Origin: Streptomyces sp. 11x1 | GTDB lineage: Bacteria > Actinomycetota > Actinomycetes > Streptomycetales > Streptomycetaceae | Assembly: GCF_032598905.1 (NCBI RefSeq) | Contig: NZ_CP122458.1 | Span: forward strand, 2,604,001-2,668,000 | DNA: 64,000 bases | Reading direction: 5' to 3' | In this document: piece after piece, positions 46,441 to 55,523 of the stretch | Position numbering within the stretch: the stretch's first letter is position 1 | Layout of the letters: each line of letters opens with the position of its first letter | Notes under the pieces: model-generated | Seen by the model: only the letters and a program-made list of their open reading frames with translations | What the model was told of the DNA's origin: nothing | The model's database searches: none | Position numbers and translations under genes: made by a program

Positions 46441-46682
46441 CTATCGCCTGATGCTCCGGCGCCATCGAATCTCGCCTTCGTGCCATTTGCCGGTGGGCGT
46501 GAGTCCGGCGGCGGCGGTGGCGACGGCAGCGGATGCCTGACGTTCGGGGTGGATATGGGCGATAACTGTCTGCATCTGCTGCTGGCTGAGCCAGTCGACG
46601 AGTTCTCGGGCTGCTTCGGTGGCGATGCCTCTTCCCTGCCACGGGGTGCCCACCACCCAGGCGATCTCGGCGATGGGGCCGT
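46441..46682 (-). pseudogene. GNAT acetyltransferase, C-terminal fragment
   Basis: About 80 residues: IAEIAWVVGTPWQGRGIATEA with the acetyl-CoA loop QGRGIA, then LVDWLSQQQMQTVIAHI and a C-terminal strand with GLTPTGKWHEGEIRW. This is the second half of a RimJ/RimL-type N-acetyltransferase. The first half is missing; the sequence changes to a MerR fragment of opposite orientation near 46683. Confidence 0.8.
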
Positions 46683-46815
46683 GTCCGGAAGGGCTGCGGG
46701 AGGTGCTCGGCTACCGGCGCCTGGGCTTCGGACTGCGCGAGATCGCGACCCTGGTGGACGATCCGGCCACCGACGCGGTCGGGCACCTGCGCCGGCTGCG
46801 CGGTCTGCTGCAGTG
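46683..46815 (+). pseudogene. MerR-family regulator fragment
   Basis: About 40 residues in the plus frame: LREVLGYRRLGFGLREIATL followed by VDDPATDAVGHLRRLRGLL, the region linking the MerR helix-turn-helix to its dimerisation helix. No start and no effector domain remain. It joins the MEDS-HATPase remnant directly at about 46815. Confidence 0.75.
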
Positions 46816-47746
46816 GCGGCCGCTTGTACGGGATACCGGCACGAGCTGTATCCGTACTCCGGCAGCGACGAGTTCGTCGCGGGCGCCGTGGATTTCATCC
46901 AGGAAGCGCTCGAAGGCGACGGGGCCGTCGTCGTGGCCGTGCCTCAGGAAAAGGCGTCTTTGCTGCGTGCCCAGGTCCGTGAGGGGGACACCGTGCGCTA
47001 TGTCGACACCAGTCGGGTGGCGCATCATCCGGGACGGCTCATCGCCGCCTGGCAAGAATGGATCAAGGAGCGCGTCTCGGAGGGGCGGCCCGTCCGCGGG
47101 ATCGGCGAATCCCCCCTGGAACCAGGTCGGCAGTGCCGCCGAGGCCATGGAACTGCACTACCACGAGTGGCTGCTCAACAAGGCCTTCGCCCAGGGCCCG
47201 GCCTGGTGGCTGCTGTGCCCCTACGACGTCGCACGTGACGACGCCGCCCTGACCCGGATGGCACGCTGCCACCCGCAGATCCGCAGGGACGGCCGGACGG
47301 TGCTGTCCGAGGACTACGACCCGCGGGCACCGTACGAGTTCGCGGCCCTCACCGGCCCCTGTGACCCGTACGACGAGTTCCTCTACACCAGCGGCGACCT
47401 GCCCGCCCTCCGGGAGAAGATCCCCGCCTGCGCCGAGCAGCACGGCCTGACCGGTCGGCGCCTGCGCGAGCTGCATCTGGCCGCGACGGAGGTGGCCACC
47501 AACAGCATCCGTCACGGCGGCGGACACGGCGTGCTGCGCACGTGGAGCGAGGAACGACGGCTCGTCTGCGAGTTCCGCGACGCCGGCTACCTGGAGGACC
47601 CACTGGCCGGACGTACGATGCCGACCGCGAGGCAGGTGGGTGGTCGCGGGCTGTGGCTCGTCCACCAGCTCTGCGATCTCGTCGAGATCCGGTCCACGCC
47701 GCACGACGGGAACACGATCCGCCTGCACACCGAGCTCCCCGGGTAA
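46813..47746 (+). pseudogene. MEDS-domain/HATPase regulator, frameshifted
   Basis: Two-domain protein split by one extra base. The MEDS (DcmR-like) sensory domain reads YRHELYPYSGSDEFVAGAV to RPVRGIGESP near 47110; after a run of six C (47111-47116) the frame shifts and continues WNQVGSAAEAMELHYHEWLL, then a GHKL ATP-binding domain with N-box ELHLAATEVATNSIRHGGG and G-box VGGRGLWLVHQLCDLV to TAA at 47744-47746. Removing one C restores the reading frame. The 5' end has no SD and abuts the MerR fragment. Such proteins act as anti-sigma-like regulators. Confidence 0.85.
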
Positions 47747-47892
47747 GCCCGCCGGCGGCGCCCATGGGTCTGCTCGACGACGCGGCGCTCGAAGGCACGC
47801 GTGCCGAGGTCGCCCCGGGGTAGACGCGAGTGCGGCGAACGGACAGGCGCCGGGGCACGGGCCGGAACGATAGGGATGGGAGTCGGTTCTCC

Positions 47893-48270
47893 ATGCTGAG
47901 GGTGCGGGTGCAGCACGCGGACACGACGGTTGTCCGGCTGCCGAGCGAGGTCGACCACGAGAACGCCTCCGACATCAGCGCCCGGTGCCAAGAGCTGATC
48001 GAAAAGGGCTGCACCACCCTCGTACTCGACGCCTCCGACGTGCAGTACCTCGACTCCTCGGGTGTCAGCGTGATCGTCGCGCTGTCCAGCGCGCTCGACA
48101 GCCATGCGGGCGCCCTGCGCCTCGCCTCCCTCAGCGACCACTACCGGCAGGTGTGGCGCCTCCTCGGCCTCGACACGCTCCTCCCCGTCTTCCTCACCGT
48201 GCACGCTGCGCTCGATGGGCACGACGCACGCGCCTGTGCCGATACCGGGGAGTCACTCGACCGCGCCTGA
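47893..48270 (+). CDS. STAS-domain anti-sigma factor antagonist
   Basis: 125-aa SpoIIAA/RsbV-like protein. The phosphorylatable Ser is in LVLDASDVQYLDSSGVSVIV (about residues 45-64). It should bind a GHKL anti-sigma kinase and release a sigma factor when unphosphorylated. It follows the frameshifted MEDS-HATPase gene by 146 bp, so its natural partner may be lost. ATG 47893 has only a distant GGGAG; the start is moderately sure. Confidence 0.85.
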   Translation: MLRVRVQHADTTVVRLPSEVDHENASDISARCQELIEKGCTTLVLDASDVQYLDSSGVSVIVALSSALDSHAGALRLASLSDHYRQVWRLLGLDTLLPVFLTVHAALDGHDARACADTGESLDRA

Positions 48271-48468
48271 GGACAATGAAGGGCAACCCGCAGCCCTCGA
48301 ACAAGACGACTGCATGGCAGGCACCGCACCCTGCCCGGGAACGGGCGGTGCGGCGCCACGGGCGGCGCCCACGTGGTCGCACGCCCCGGAGCAACCGCTG
48401 CCCGCGCCCCGGCGGCCCGCCGACACATCCAGCGCGTAGCGAGCCGGCCGCCTCCAGCTGACCGCGCC

Positions 48469-48499
48469 GGCGCCCACGGTCCTATGGTCCGTGGGCGCC
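48469..48499. terminator. Bidirectional hairpin terminator
   Basis: Perfect 11-bp stem GGCGCCCACGG / CCGTGGGCGCC with a 9-nt loop, midway between the convergent STAS and TetR genes. The rest of 48271-48633 shows no gene. Confidence 0.72.
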
Positions 48500-48633
48500 G
48501 CCGGTGCGTTCGCCTCCTGCCAGACCCCGCGCCCTCGTGTCCGTCTCACGGGGCGCCGATCGAAATCGCCGGAGCGTCCGTCAAGACGTGGGCCGCGCGG
48601 GTGCTGTCGCAGGCGACGGAGACGGCCGCCCGG

Positions 48634-49209
48634 TCACTGCTCGCCCTTCCCGCGTCCACCGAAGAGCTCGGTCACCAGCCGGTGGGCGTACGCGGCGTCG
48701 AGCCCGGCCGGACGGAAGAGGATGCGATACATCATGGGGGCGACGATGCGGTCCATGGCCGTCTCGATGTCGAAACCGTGCTCCTCGCGGTCGGCGGCTC
48801 GGGCGAGTATGACGTTGATCTGTTCGGCCGCGTAGGCCGAGCACTGGCCGGCGTTGTTGCCGTCCGGGTCGCCGAGCAGGGCGTCGCGAATGTAGGCGCG
48901 GCCCGAGGGGGACGTCATTTCGTCGAGGAACTGTTCGGCCCACGCCGTCAGATCGGACCGCAGGTCGCCGTGGTCCTCCGGGGCGGTGTCGGGTCGCAGC
49001 CGCTCCACCGCGACGTCCGAGAGCAGTTCCTGCAGGTTGCCCCAGCGCCGGTAGATGGTCGACGGGGTGACTCCGGCGCGCTGTGCGACCAGGGGGACGG
49101 TCAGTGCGTCGCGGCCCCTTTCCTCCAGGAGTTCCCGTACGGCGGTGTGCACCGACACCTGGACGCGTGCGCTGCGCCCGCCGGGGCGAGCCCTTTGCCT
49201 GGTGCTCAT
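48634..49209 (-). CDS. TetR-family transcriptional regulator
   Basis: 191 aa. HTH near residues 36-57 (LTVPLVAQRAGVTPSTIYRRW) follows an Arg-rich N-terminus; the C-terminal ligand domain ends in LFGGRGKGEQ. It is likely the controller of the AtzG/amidase and MFS/hydrolase units, because related dyads with TTGCGTTTAG/TTGCGTTAG/TTGCCTTAAG half-sites occur before its own start and in the amidase-MFS divergent promoter. Confidence 0.9.
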   Translation of the reverse strand: MSTRQRARPGGRSARVQVSVHTAVRELLEERGRDALTVPLVAQRAGVTPSTIYRRWGNLQELLSDVAVERLRPDTAPEDHGDLRSDLTAWAEQFLDEMTSPSGRAYIRDALLGDPDGNNAGQCSAYAAEQINVILARAADREEHGFDIETAMDRIVAPMMYRILFRPAGLDAAYAHRLVTELFGGRGKGEQ

Positions 49210-49218
49210 CCCACCAGC

Positions 49219-49242
49219 CTAAAGCACAGTCCTTGCGTTTAG
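49219..49242. promoter_or_regulatory. Probable TetR operator at its own promoter
   Basis: Imperfect dyad with half-sites CTAAAGCA and TTGCGTTTAG separated by 6 bp, 10 bp upstream of the TetR start. It resembles the dyads at 51130 and 51164. From here to 49492 no gene is supported. Confidence 0.65.
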
Positions 49243-49492
49243 CGGTTCCCGATTCCCCGGGCAGCGCATGCCCTTCGGTGGCACCGTGGCCCTGCCGCTG
49301 CCGAGCCTCACGCGCTCCGGCACCCGTGGGTGACGTCGGCACCGCCTCCGCGGCAAAGGGCGAAGCCTGCCCGACGGCTGTGCCGGGGTCCTCGCCGATC
49401 TCATGGTGGCGGGCATCCGGCCCTGATCCCGCCGGAGTCGAGCGGTGTGCGGGCCGTGCCGGAACTTTCCGGCCCGGGCCGGCACGCCGCCC

Positions 49493-50884
49493 TCACGTGA
49501 CGGGTGCGAGCGATCGGGCGGGCTGCGTCCGCTCGTATGCGTGGCCCACCAGCAGCAGCGTCCGCTCGGCGAAGGGCCGCCCGAGCAACTGCATGCCGAT
49601 GGGCATGCCTGCCGTGTCTCTGCCGACCGGGACGGAGAGTGCGGGTACTCCTGTGATGTTGGCCGGGGAGGAGAGGCGCACATAGGCGTCGGAGACGCTC
49701 TCGACCGTGCCGTCGGGCCAGGTGACGCTCTCCTGGCCCGACGGAACCGCGGCCATGGGGACCGCGGGGGCGGCGATCACGTCGACCTCCTTCAGGACGC
49801 GGGCCCATGCGTCGCGCATCAGCGTCCGGGCGCGCTGCGCGCGGAGGTAGTCGCCCGCGCCCATCAGCTCGCCGGCCTCCAGGAGGATCCGGACATCCGC
49901 TTGGTACAACTCGGGGACGGTACGCAGGGTGCTTTCGTGGTACGCGGTGGCCTCCGGCACCATCAGGCCCCACTGGGTGGCCTGGATGTAGCGGGTCATC
50001 GGGATGTCGATCTCGATGAGCCGGGCGCCGAGCGCCTCCAGCTGCGCGATGGCGCGGCGGACGGCGGCCACGACTTCCACGTCGACGTGTTCGAAGTAGT
50101 AGGTGCGAGGCACACCGACGCGCACTCCCGTCAGGTCCGGGTCGGGGCTCGGCCGATAGTCGGCGCCGGGGACGGCCACCGAGGCGGGGTCGCGAGCGTC
50201 GTGCCCGGCGATGGCGGTCAGGACCACGGCCGTGTCGTCGACGGTACGGGTGATCGGGCCGACGTGGTCGAGCGACCAGGACAGCGACGTGACGCCGTGA
50301 CGGGGCACGAGTCCGTACGTCGGCTTGAGGCCGACCACCCCGTTCAGGGTGGCGGGCACCCGGATCGATCCGCCGGTGTCGGTGCCGAGGGCGAATGTCG
50401 CCGCACCGGAGGCCACGGCGACGGCGGAGCCGCCGCTGGAGCCACCGGCGACCCTCCCTCGGTCCCAGGCGTTGTTGGTCTGCGGGGTGGTCAGCCCGTA
50501 GGCGAACTCGTGGGTGTGCGTCTTGCCGATCAGGATCGCGCCGGCCGCCCGCAGACTCGCGGCGACCGCGCTGTCGGATGCCGCGCGATGACCGGCCCGG
50601 GTCCTGGAGCTTGCCGTGGTGGACACGCCGACGACATCGATCAAGTCCTTGATTCCTACCGGGATCCCGTGCAGAGGGCCCCGGTAGGCGCCCTGTGCGG
50701 CTTCGCGCTCGGCCTCACGAGCGGTTCGGCGGGCCTGATCAGCGGAAACCGCGACGTAGGCCGCAACGTGCGGCTCCACCTGCTCGATGCGATGGAGGAC
50801 CGAGTCGACCAGCTCGACCGGGGACAGCCGTCGCTCCCGGATCTCCTGCGCGGCGGCGGCGAGGGACAACTCATAGGGCTGCAT
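49493..50884 (-). CDS. Amidase (amidase-signature family)
   Basis: 463-aa hydrolase with a Ser-cisSer-Lys triad. Lys is in GIPVGIKDLIDVVG (about residue 77), the Gly/Ser signature GGSSGGSAVAVASG near 152 and the nucleophile Ser in LGTDTGGSIRVPATL near 177. ATG 50884 lies inside the upstream AtzG-like gene (14-bp overlap), so it is coupled to that small subunit. Substrate unknown; an amide or ureide taken up or exported by the divergently encoded MFS protein is possible. Confidence 0.9.
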   Translation of the reverse strand: MQPYELSLAAAAQEIRERRLSPVELVDSVLHRIEQVEPHVAAYVAVSADQARRTAREAEREAAQGAYRGPLHGIPVGIKDLIDVVGVSTTASSRTRAGHRAASDSAVAASLRAAGAILIGKTHTHEFAYGLTTPQTNNAWDRGRVAGGSSGGSAVAVASGAATFALGTDTGGSIRVPATLNGVVGLKPTYGLVPRHGVTSLSWSLDHVGPITRTVDDTAVVLTAIAGHDARDPASVAVPGADYRPSPDPDLTGVRVGVPRTYYFEHVDVEVVAAVRRAIAQLEALGARLIEIDIPMTRYIQATQWGLMVPEATAYHESTLRTVPELYQADVRILLEAGELMGAGDYLRAQRARTLMRDAWARVLKEVDVIAAPAVPMAAVPSGQESVTWPDGTVESVSDAYVRLSSPANITGVPALSVPVGRDTAGMPIGMQLLGRPFAERTLLLVGHAYERTQPARSLAPVT

Positions 50885-51080
50885 CGTGCTTCTCCCCCTC
50901 CGCATGGAAGGCACCGGCGGGCGGGGTGTCACCGAAGTCCAGCTCGCGCAGGACCGCGACGACGGAGTGGATGTGGTCGGCGGTGACCGCGACAACCGAG
51001 TGGCGGTCGTCGGGCAACGGAAGCCCGGCACGGGCGGCCCAGCGGGCTGCCTCGGGCGGTGTGAGTCCGGCGGAGGACAT
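50871..51080 (-). CDS. AtzG-like small partner of the amidase
   Basis: 69-aa helical protein resembling DUF4089/AtzG, a GatC-like subunit that stabilises amidases such as AtzE. It starts MSSAGLTPPEAARWAARAGL and contains HIHSVVAVLRELDFGDTPP, where the LxxxDFGDTPP end is the recognisable part. GGGGAG precedes ATG 51080. The overlap with the amidase gene fits a two-subunit enzyme. Confidence 0.78.
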   Translation of the reverse strand: MSSAGLTPPEAARWAARAGLPLPDDRHSVVAVTADHIHSVVAVLRELDFGDTPPAGAFHAEGEKHDAAL

Positions 51081-51129
51081 GGATCTCCCCTGGTCGGGCC
51101 TGGAGCGACGAGGCGCACCACACCAAAAG

Positions 51130-51146
51130 CTAATGATTTGCGTTAG
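51130..51146. promoter_or_regulatory. Dyad in the amidase/MFS divergent promoter
   Basis: CTAATGATTTGCGTTAG, with 4-bp matching ends CTAA/TTAG and the TTGCGTTAG half-site shared with the TetR promoter. It lies 50 bp upstream of the AtzG-like start. Confidence 0.55.
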
Positions 51147-51163
51147 GTCGACTGTAGAACCTA

Positions 51164-51200
51164 CCCTCCCTTAAAGCAAACGCATTGCCTTAAGGGAGGG
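51164..51200. promoter_or_regulatory. Long inverted repeat covering the SD of the MFS gene
   Basis: 16-nt arms, CCCTCCCTTAAAGCAA and TTGCCTTAAGGGAGGG, around a 5-nt loop, with a single mismatch. The right arm contains the GGGAGG that serves as SD for ATG 51206. It can be a TetR operator at the promoter or, if transcribed, a hairpin hiding the SD. Confidence 0.75.
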
Positions 51201-51205
51201 GTTCC

Positions 51206-52477
51206 ATGCCTGACGTCATGTCCGGCCCAGTCGCGCACTGCCCTGTGGGGGACAGCCGCGCGCACGGGAAGAACCGTGCCGTCTCCTTCGGTCTGGACGC
51301 GTCCGTACTCGTGGCCCTTCTGGCGGCATCCAGTGCCCCGACACCGCTGTACCCCCTCTATCAGGACCAGTGGGGCCTTTCGGCGCTCGCCGTCACGGTG
51401 GTCTTCAGCGCCTACTCCCTGGCGCTGCTGTCGGCCCTTCTCACCACCGGCACGCTCTCCGACCATCTGGGACGACGCCCCGTCCTGGCAGGTGCCCTGG
51501 GAACGCAGGCCGTCGCCATGGTTCTCCTCGCCTCGGCGGACGGCGCGGACACCCTGACAGCGGCCCGCCTCCTGCAAGGAGTGGCCACCGGCGTGGCCAC
51601 CAGCACCGCGGGCGCGGCCCTCCTCGACCTGGAGAACCCGCGGCGTCCCGGTCGGTCCGCCCTGACCAACACCATCGCCCCGGTCGCCGGCATGGCCGCG
51701 GGCGTCCTCACCTCCACCCTCCTCGTCCGCTTCGCCCCCGCCCCCACGGCCACCGTCTACGCACTGATGGCAGCGCTGTTCACCGCCCAGGCGATCGCCG
51801 TCGCCTTCACCACGGAGACAGTCGACCGCCGGGCAGGCGCGCTCCGATCGCTGCGCCCGCGGCTCGGTGTACCGCCCGCGGTGCGCCGCACCCTGCTGAC
51901 CACCGGCACCGCGATCGTCGCGATCTGGGCACTCGGCGGCTTCTACTCCTCCCTCGGGCCGACCCTCGTGCGCCTGGTGACCCCCGCCGCCCCGCAGGCA
52001 GCCCTCGGCATGGTCTTCTTCACCTTCAGCGCCGCAGCCGCACTCACCATGTGGGTTCTGCGCCGCACCGATCCCCTCACCAGCGCGATCGGCGGATGCA
52101 TCGTCGTCCTGCCCGCCACGATCATGACCCTGAGTGGTCTGCACGGCGTTGGGCTGCCGGCCGTCCACGGCGGCGCGGCCCTGGCCGGAGCGGCCTTCGG
52201 GGCCGTCTCCCAAGGGGTACTTCGCATGCTTCTCGCCTCGCTCGACGAGCAGTACCGCGCCGCGACGCTGGCCGCCTACTACGTTCTGAGCTACCTCTCC
52301 ATGAGCCTGCCCGCCATCGCCGCGGGGGCCGCCACCCAGTGCTACGGGCTCAGGACCACCTCGCACGCCTACGCCGTCGTCGCCGCACTCCTCGCCGCAG
52401 CGGCCCTCACAGCGCTCGCCGTGTCACGAACCCGAACAGGTCCCTGCAGCAGCCCGCGCAACCGTCCTCTCCGCTGA
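51206..52477 (+). CDS. MFS transporter
   Basis: 423-aa major facilitator protein with 12 predicted helices. The motif-A-like loop GTLSDHLGRRPVL between helices 2 and 3 is near residue 85, and LLQGVATGVATSTAG near residue 120 fits drug:H+ antiporter-like proteins. It starts directly after the inverted repeat and precedes the metallo-hydrolase by 21 bp. An exporter role under TetR control is likely; substrate unknown. Confidence 0.9.
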   Translation: MPDVMSGPVAHCPVGDSRAHGKNRAVSFGLDASVLVALLAASSAPTPLYPLYQDQWGLSALAVTVVFSAYSLALLSALLTTGTLSDHLGRRPVLAGALGTQAVAMVLLASADGADTLTAARLLQGVATGVATSTAGAALLDLENPRRPGRSALTNTIAPVAGMAAGVLTSTLLVRFAPAPTATVYALMAALFTAQAIAVAFTTETVDRRAGALRSLRPRLGVPPAVRRTLLTTGTAIVAIWALGGFYSSLGPTLVRLVTPAAPQAALGMVFFTFSAAAALTMWVLRRTDPLTSAIGGCIVVLPATIMTLSGLHGVGLPAVHGGAALAGAAFGAVSQGVLRMLLASLDEQYRAATLAAYYVLSYLSMSLPAIAAGAATQCYGLRTTSHAYAVVAALLAAAALTALAVSRTRTGPCSSPRNRPLR

Positions 52478-52498
52478 GAGCATTGGAAAAGACACATC

Positions 52499-53398
52499 AT
52501 GCAGACTCTTTCGGACACCCCCATCCCCTCCTGGGCCGTGGGCGACATCACCGTCCACCGCATCGACGAGACACCGCTGCCGCCCGCCACGGGACCCTGG
52601 CTGCTGCCCGGCGCCACTCCTGAGGTGGTGGCCGGTCAGGACTGGCTGCGCCCCCATTTCGCCGGCGATGACGGCATCCTCCGCATCGACAGCCACAGTT
52701 TCGCGTTCGCCGTGGACGGGCTGCGCGTACTCGTCGACACCGGCATCGGCAACGGCAAGGAACGGGCCAACCCGGCCTGGCACGACCTGCGCACCGACTT
52801 CCCCGAGCGTCTGACCGCCGCAGGCTTCCCGCCCGACTCCATCGACCTGGTCGTCCTCACCCACCTGCACGCCGACCACGTCGGCTGGAACACCCGGAAG
52901 GTGGACGACGAGTGGGTTCCCACGTTCCCCGAGGCGCGCTACCTCACCGCACGCGCCGAAAGGGAGTTCTGGGCCGCGTACGACATGGAGGAGGCACGCC
53001 GCCAGATGTTCCGCGACTCGGTGATCCCGGTCGAGCAGGCCGGTCTGCTCGACCTGGTCGACGTCCCGGCCGAGGGCGTGCACATCACCCCGAGCCTCAG
53101 CCTGGTCCCCACCCCCGGCCACACCCCCGGCCATGTCGCGGTCGAACTGAACAGTCAGGGCGAAACGGCGCTGATCACCGGTGACTGCATCCACCACCCG
53201 GTACAACTCGCCCACCCCGCCATCGGCGCCTGCGTGGACATCGACCCACAGCAGTCCGAGACCACCCGCGGTGAACTGCTCGCTTCCCTCGCCGGCACGG
53301 ACACCCTCCTCCTCGGCACCCACTTCGCCCCGCCCACAGCCGGCCGTGTCGTCGCGCACGGGGACGCCTACCGGCTGCGGCCAGATCCGACGACCTGA
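52499..53398 (+). CDS. MBL-fold metallo-hydrolase
   Basis: 299-aa beta-lactamase-fold enzyme with the zinc motif THLHADHVG (about residue 121), further ligands in PTPGHTPGH (about 204), the Asp in ITGDCIHH and a final His in LGTHFAPPT. The build resembles AHL-lactonase-like or alkylsulfatase-like hydrolases of about 300 aa. Its operon partner is the MFS gene. Substrate not deducible. Confidence 0.88.
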   Translation: MQTLSDTPIPSWAVGDITVHRIDETPLPPATGPWLLPGATPEVVAGQDWLRPHFAGDDGILRIDSHSFAFAVDGLRVLVDTGIGNGKERANPAWHDLRTDFPERLTAAGFPPDSIDLVVLTHLHADHVGWNTRKVDDEWVPTFPEARYLTARAEREFWAAYDMEEARRQMFRDSVIPVEQAGLLDLVDVPAEGVHITPSLSLVPTPGHTPGHVAVELNSQGETALITGDCIHHPVQLAHPAIGACVDIDPQQSETTRGELLASLAGTDTLLLGTHFAPPTAGRVVAHGDAYRLRPDPTT

Positions 53399-53834
53399 CT
53401 TGCAGGCCGACGGGGGCGCCGGGGCCCGACAGGCTCGGCGGCGCCGCGGGCCGACGCCCACGGCCGCTTCATCAGCCTCGACCTGTGGGCCGTGCGGGCC
53501 AGACCGGAACGACGCCCGCGTGGTCGGCGTGCTCGTCTCGTGTGTCGGAGACGGGTTTCCCCAGATGGCTCCGGCCGTGGGCGCAGTCCGGTCCTGGTCG
53601 GGTGATCGGCGTACGTGCACCCCGCCCCGCGGACTCCCACAGTGCGTCCGGCGCGTCCGGCGGCAGCCTCACCGACCTGCCGTCAGGACGAGCGTCCATC
53701 GAGCGTCAAGACCAGATGCCACAGACGTGAGGCCGGGCCGTCCGAGCCGGATCAGCCGCCTCGCATGACGGGTGGAACACCAGGTCGGCGGCGGCCGAGG
53801 AGGTTGCGGTGAGTCTCCGCACCGTGCACTTAGG
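53399..53834. other. Non-coding gap
   Basis: About 440 bp with no supported gene. GC-rich to 53720, then less so. A word resembling CGAGCGTCAAGAC at 53700 recurs at 56050, on the far side of the IS110 element. Confidence 0.5.
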
Positions 53835-53950
53835 GTAACAGGTCGCGCACGACTGGCCGCACCTGAGGAACCCAAGAGAACCGCAGCTCAGATCCCCTTC
53901 TGAGCTGGCTCAAGAATCGCCACGCACTCCACGTGCGACGTCATCGGAAT
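53835..53950 (-). repeat. Diverged second copy of the methyltransferase 3' end (att-like repeat)
   Basis: 116 bp homologous, in direct orientation, to 56183-56300. Positions 53888-53950 still encode the last residues of the methyltransferase (MTSHVECVAILEPAQKGI and stop). The coding part is nearly identical, the flank about two-thirds identical. The copies bracket the IS110 region. Confidence 0.85.
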
Positions 53951-53997
53951 GACGTGCGGCCTGGGCCACTCCAGAGAACATGCAGGTCAGCGATCCA

Positions 53998-54286
53998 GCG
54001 CACCTTCGGTGCGCGCCGGGGGCGTGGTAAATGCCGTGGCGCGCGCCGGGGGTGCTTCTGTCTGCCCTGACGTGGGCTGATGGGGGTACGGGACGCTGAG
54101 CTGGTTCGTTCCGGCCGAAACCGAAGCCTCTGTGATGCCGGCGAGCTCGCAGGTCAGCATGGTGCTGGGGACCGCCCACGGGAACCGTGGAGTGCTGCTG
54201 CGAAGCACGTGCGTCAGAATTCCTGATTCGCCCTGGTCCTCCCGGAACGGCGCACCCGGCTGTCCGGCGAGGGAGGGAGCAAGGCC
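53998..54286 (+). ncRNA. Structured 5' region of the IS110 element, candidate bridge RNA
   Basis: IS110-group elements carry a non-coding left end transcribed as a bridge RNA that pairs with donor and target DNA. Here about 290 nt precede the transposase start. They open with a perfect stem GCGCACC-TTC-GGTGCGC (53998-54014), followed by GC-rich repeats (CGCGCCGGGGG twice). Boundaries and loops cannot be set by eye. Confidence 0.4.
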
Positions 54287-55523
54287 GTGGATGTGCTGCA
54301 CGAACGCTGCGCCGGCCTCGACATCAGCAAGAAGGACGCCAAGGCCTGTGTCCGCACGCCGAGTACCAAGCGGCGGGGATCCTTCACGACCGAGACCACG
54401 ACATGGGGGTCGACGACGAATGCGGTCCTGGCCCTGCGGGATCACCTGCTTGCCGCGCGGGTGACGCTGGTGGTCATCGAGGCGACCTCGGACTACTGGA
54501 AGCCCTTCTACCACCTGCTGGCCGAGGACTTGAACGTGATCCTGGTCAACGCGCGGCAGGTCAAGAACCTCCCCGGCCGCAAGACGGACGTCTCGGACGC
54601 AGCCTGGCTGGCCCAGCTCGGCGCCCACGGCCTGGTGAGGCCCTCCTTCGTGCCGCCCGAGCCGGTCCGTGAACTACGGAACCTGACCCGGGCCCGGACC
54701 ACCGCCACCCGTGAACGCGGCCGGGTGCTCCAGCGGCTGGAGAAGCTGCTGGAGGACACCGGCATCAAACTCTCCGCGGTCGCCTCCGACATCATGGGGG
54801 TCTCCGGCCGGGCCATGCTCGAAGCCCTCATCGCCGGGGAACATGATCCGCAACTGCTTGCGGAGGTGGCCAAGCGCAGGCTCCGCAACAAGATCCCCGA
54901 ACTGACCGAGGCCCTGACCGGGCGCTTCCGCGAACATCACGCGTTCCTGGCCCGCCTGCATCTGGATCAGTACGACCAGCTCACCGCCATGATCGGGCAA
55001 CTGGACGAGCGGATCGAAGAGGCGATGGCCCCCTTTCGAGGCGCCCTGGACCTGCTCGACACCATCCCCGGGATCAACCGGGCGGTCGCCGAAGTGATCA
55101 TCGCTGAGACCGGCGGGGACATGAGCCGGTTCGCCTCGGCCCGTCACCTCGCCTCCTGGGCCGGGGTCTGCCCCGGCCACCACGAGTCCGCCGGCCGCAC
55201 CAAGGGTCAGGCCCGGCAACCCGTATCCCAAAGGCGCCCTCGGCCTCGCGGCGTTCGGCGCGGTGAGAACCAAGGACACCTACCTGCAGGCCCGCTACAA
55301 GCGGCTGACCGCCCGCCGCGGCCCGCTCAGGGCACTGGTCGCCATCGAGCACTCGATCATCACCGTGATCTGGCACATGCTCACCGACGACGTCCCCTAC
55401 CAGGAACTCGGCGGCACCTACTTCACCCAACGCGACCCAGAACGCGCCACCCGCCGAGCGATCAACCAGCTCAACCAACTCGGCTACACCGTCACCCTCA
55501 ACCCGATCGAAGGCGCAGCCTGA
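54287..55523 (+). mobile_element. IS110-family transposase, frameshifted
   Basis: The DEDD RuvC-like N-terminal domain is intact: GLDISKKDAKACV, VVIEATSDYW and KTDVSDAAWLAQL carry the acidic residues. The Tnp20 domain follows with LDTIPGINRAVAEVIIAE and HLASWAGVCPG (catalytic Ser region). Near 55210-55220 the frame is lost; the remainder (GALGLAAFGAVRTKDTYLQA to NPIEGAA, TGA 55521-55523) reads in another frame. A single indel explains it, so the copy is probably dead. GTG 54287 has GGGAGGGAG upstream. IS110 has no terminal inverted repeats, so the ends are not defined. Confidence 0.9.

Noticed and set aside
55200..55230. Programmed frameshifting in the IS110 transposase
   Set aside because: I see no slippery heptamer at the frame change, and IS110 transposases are normally single frames. 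An indel is simpler.
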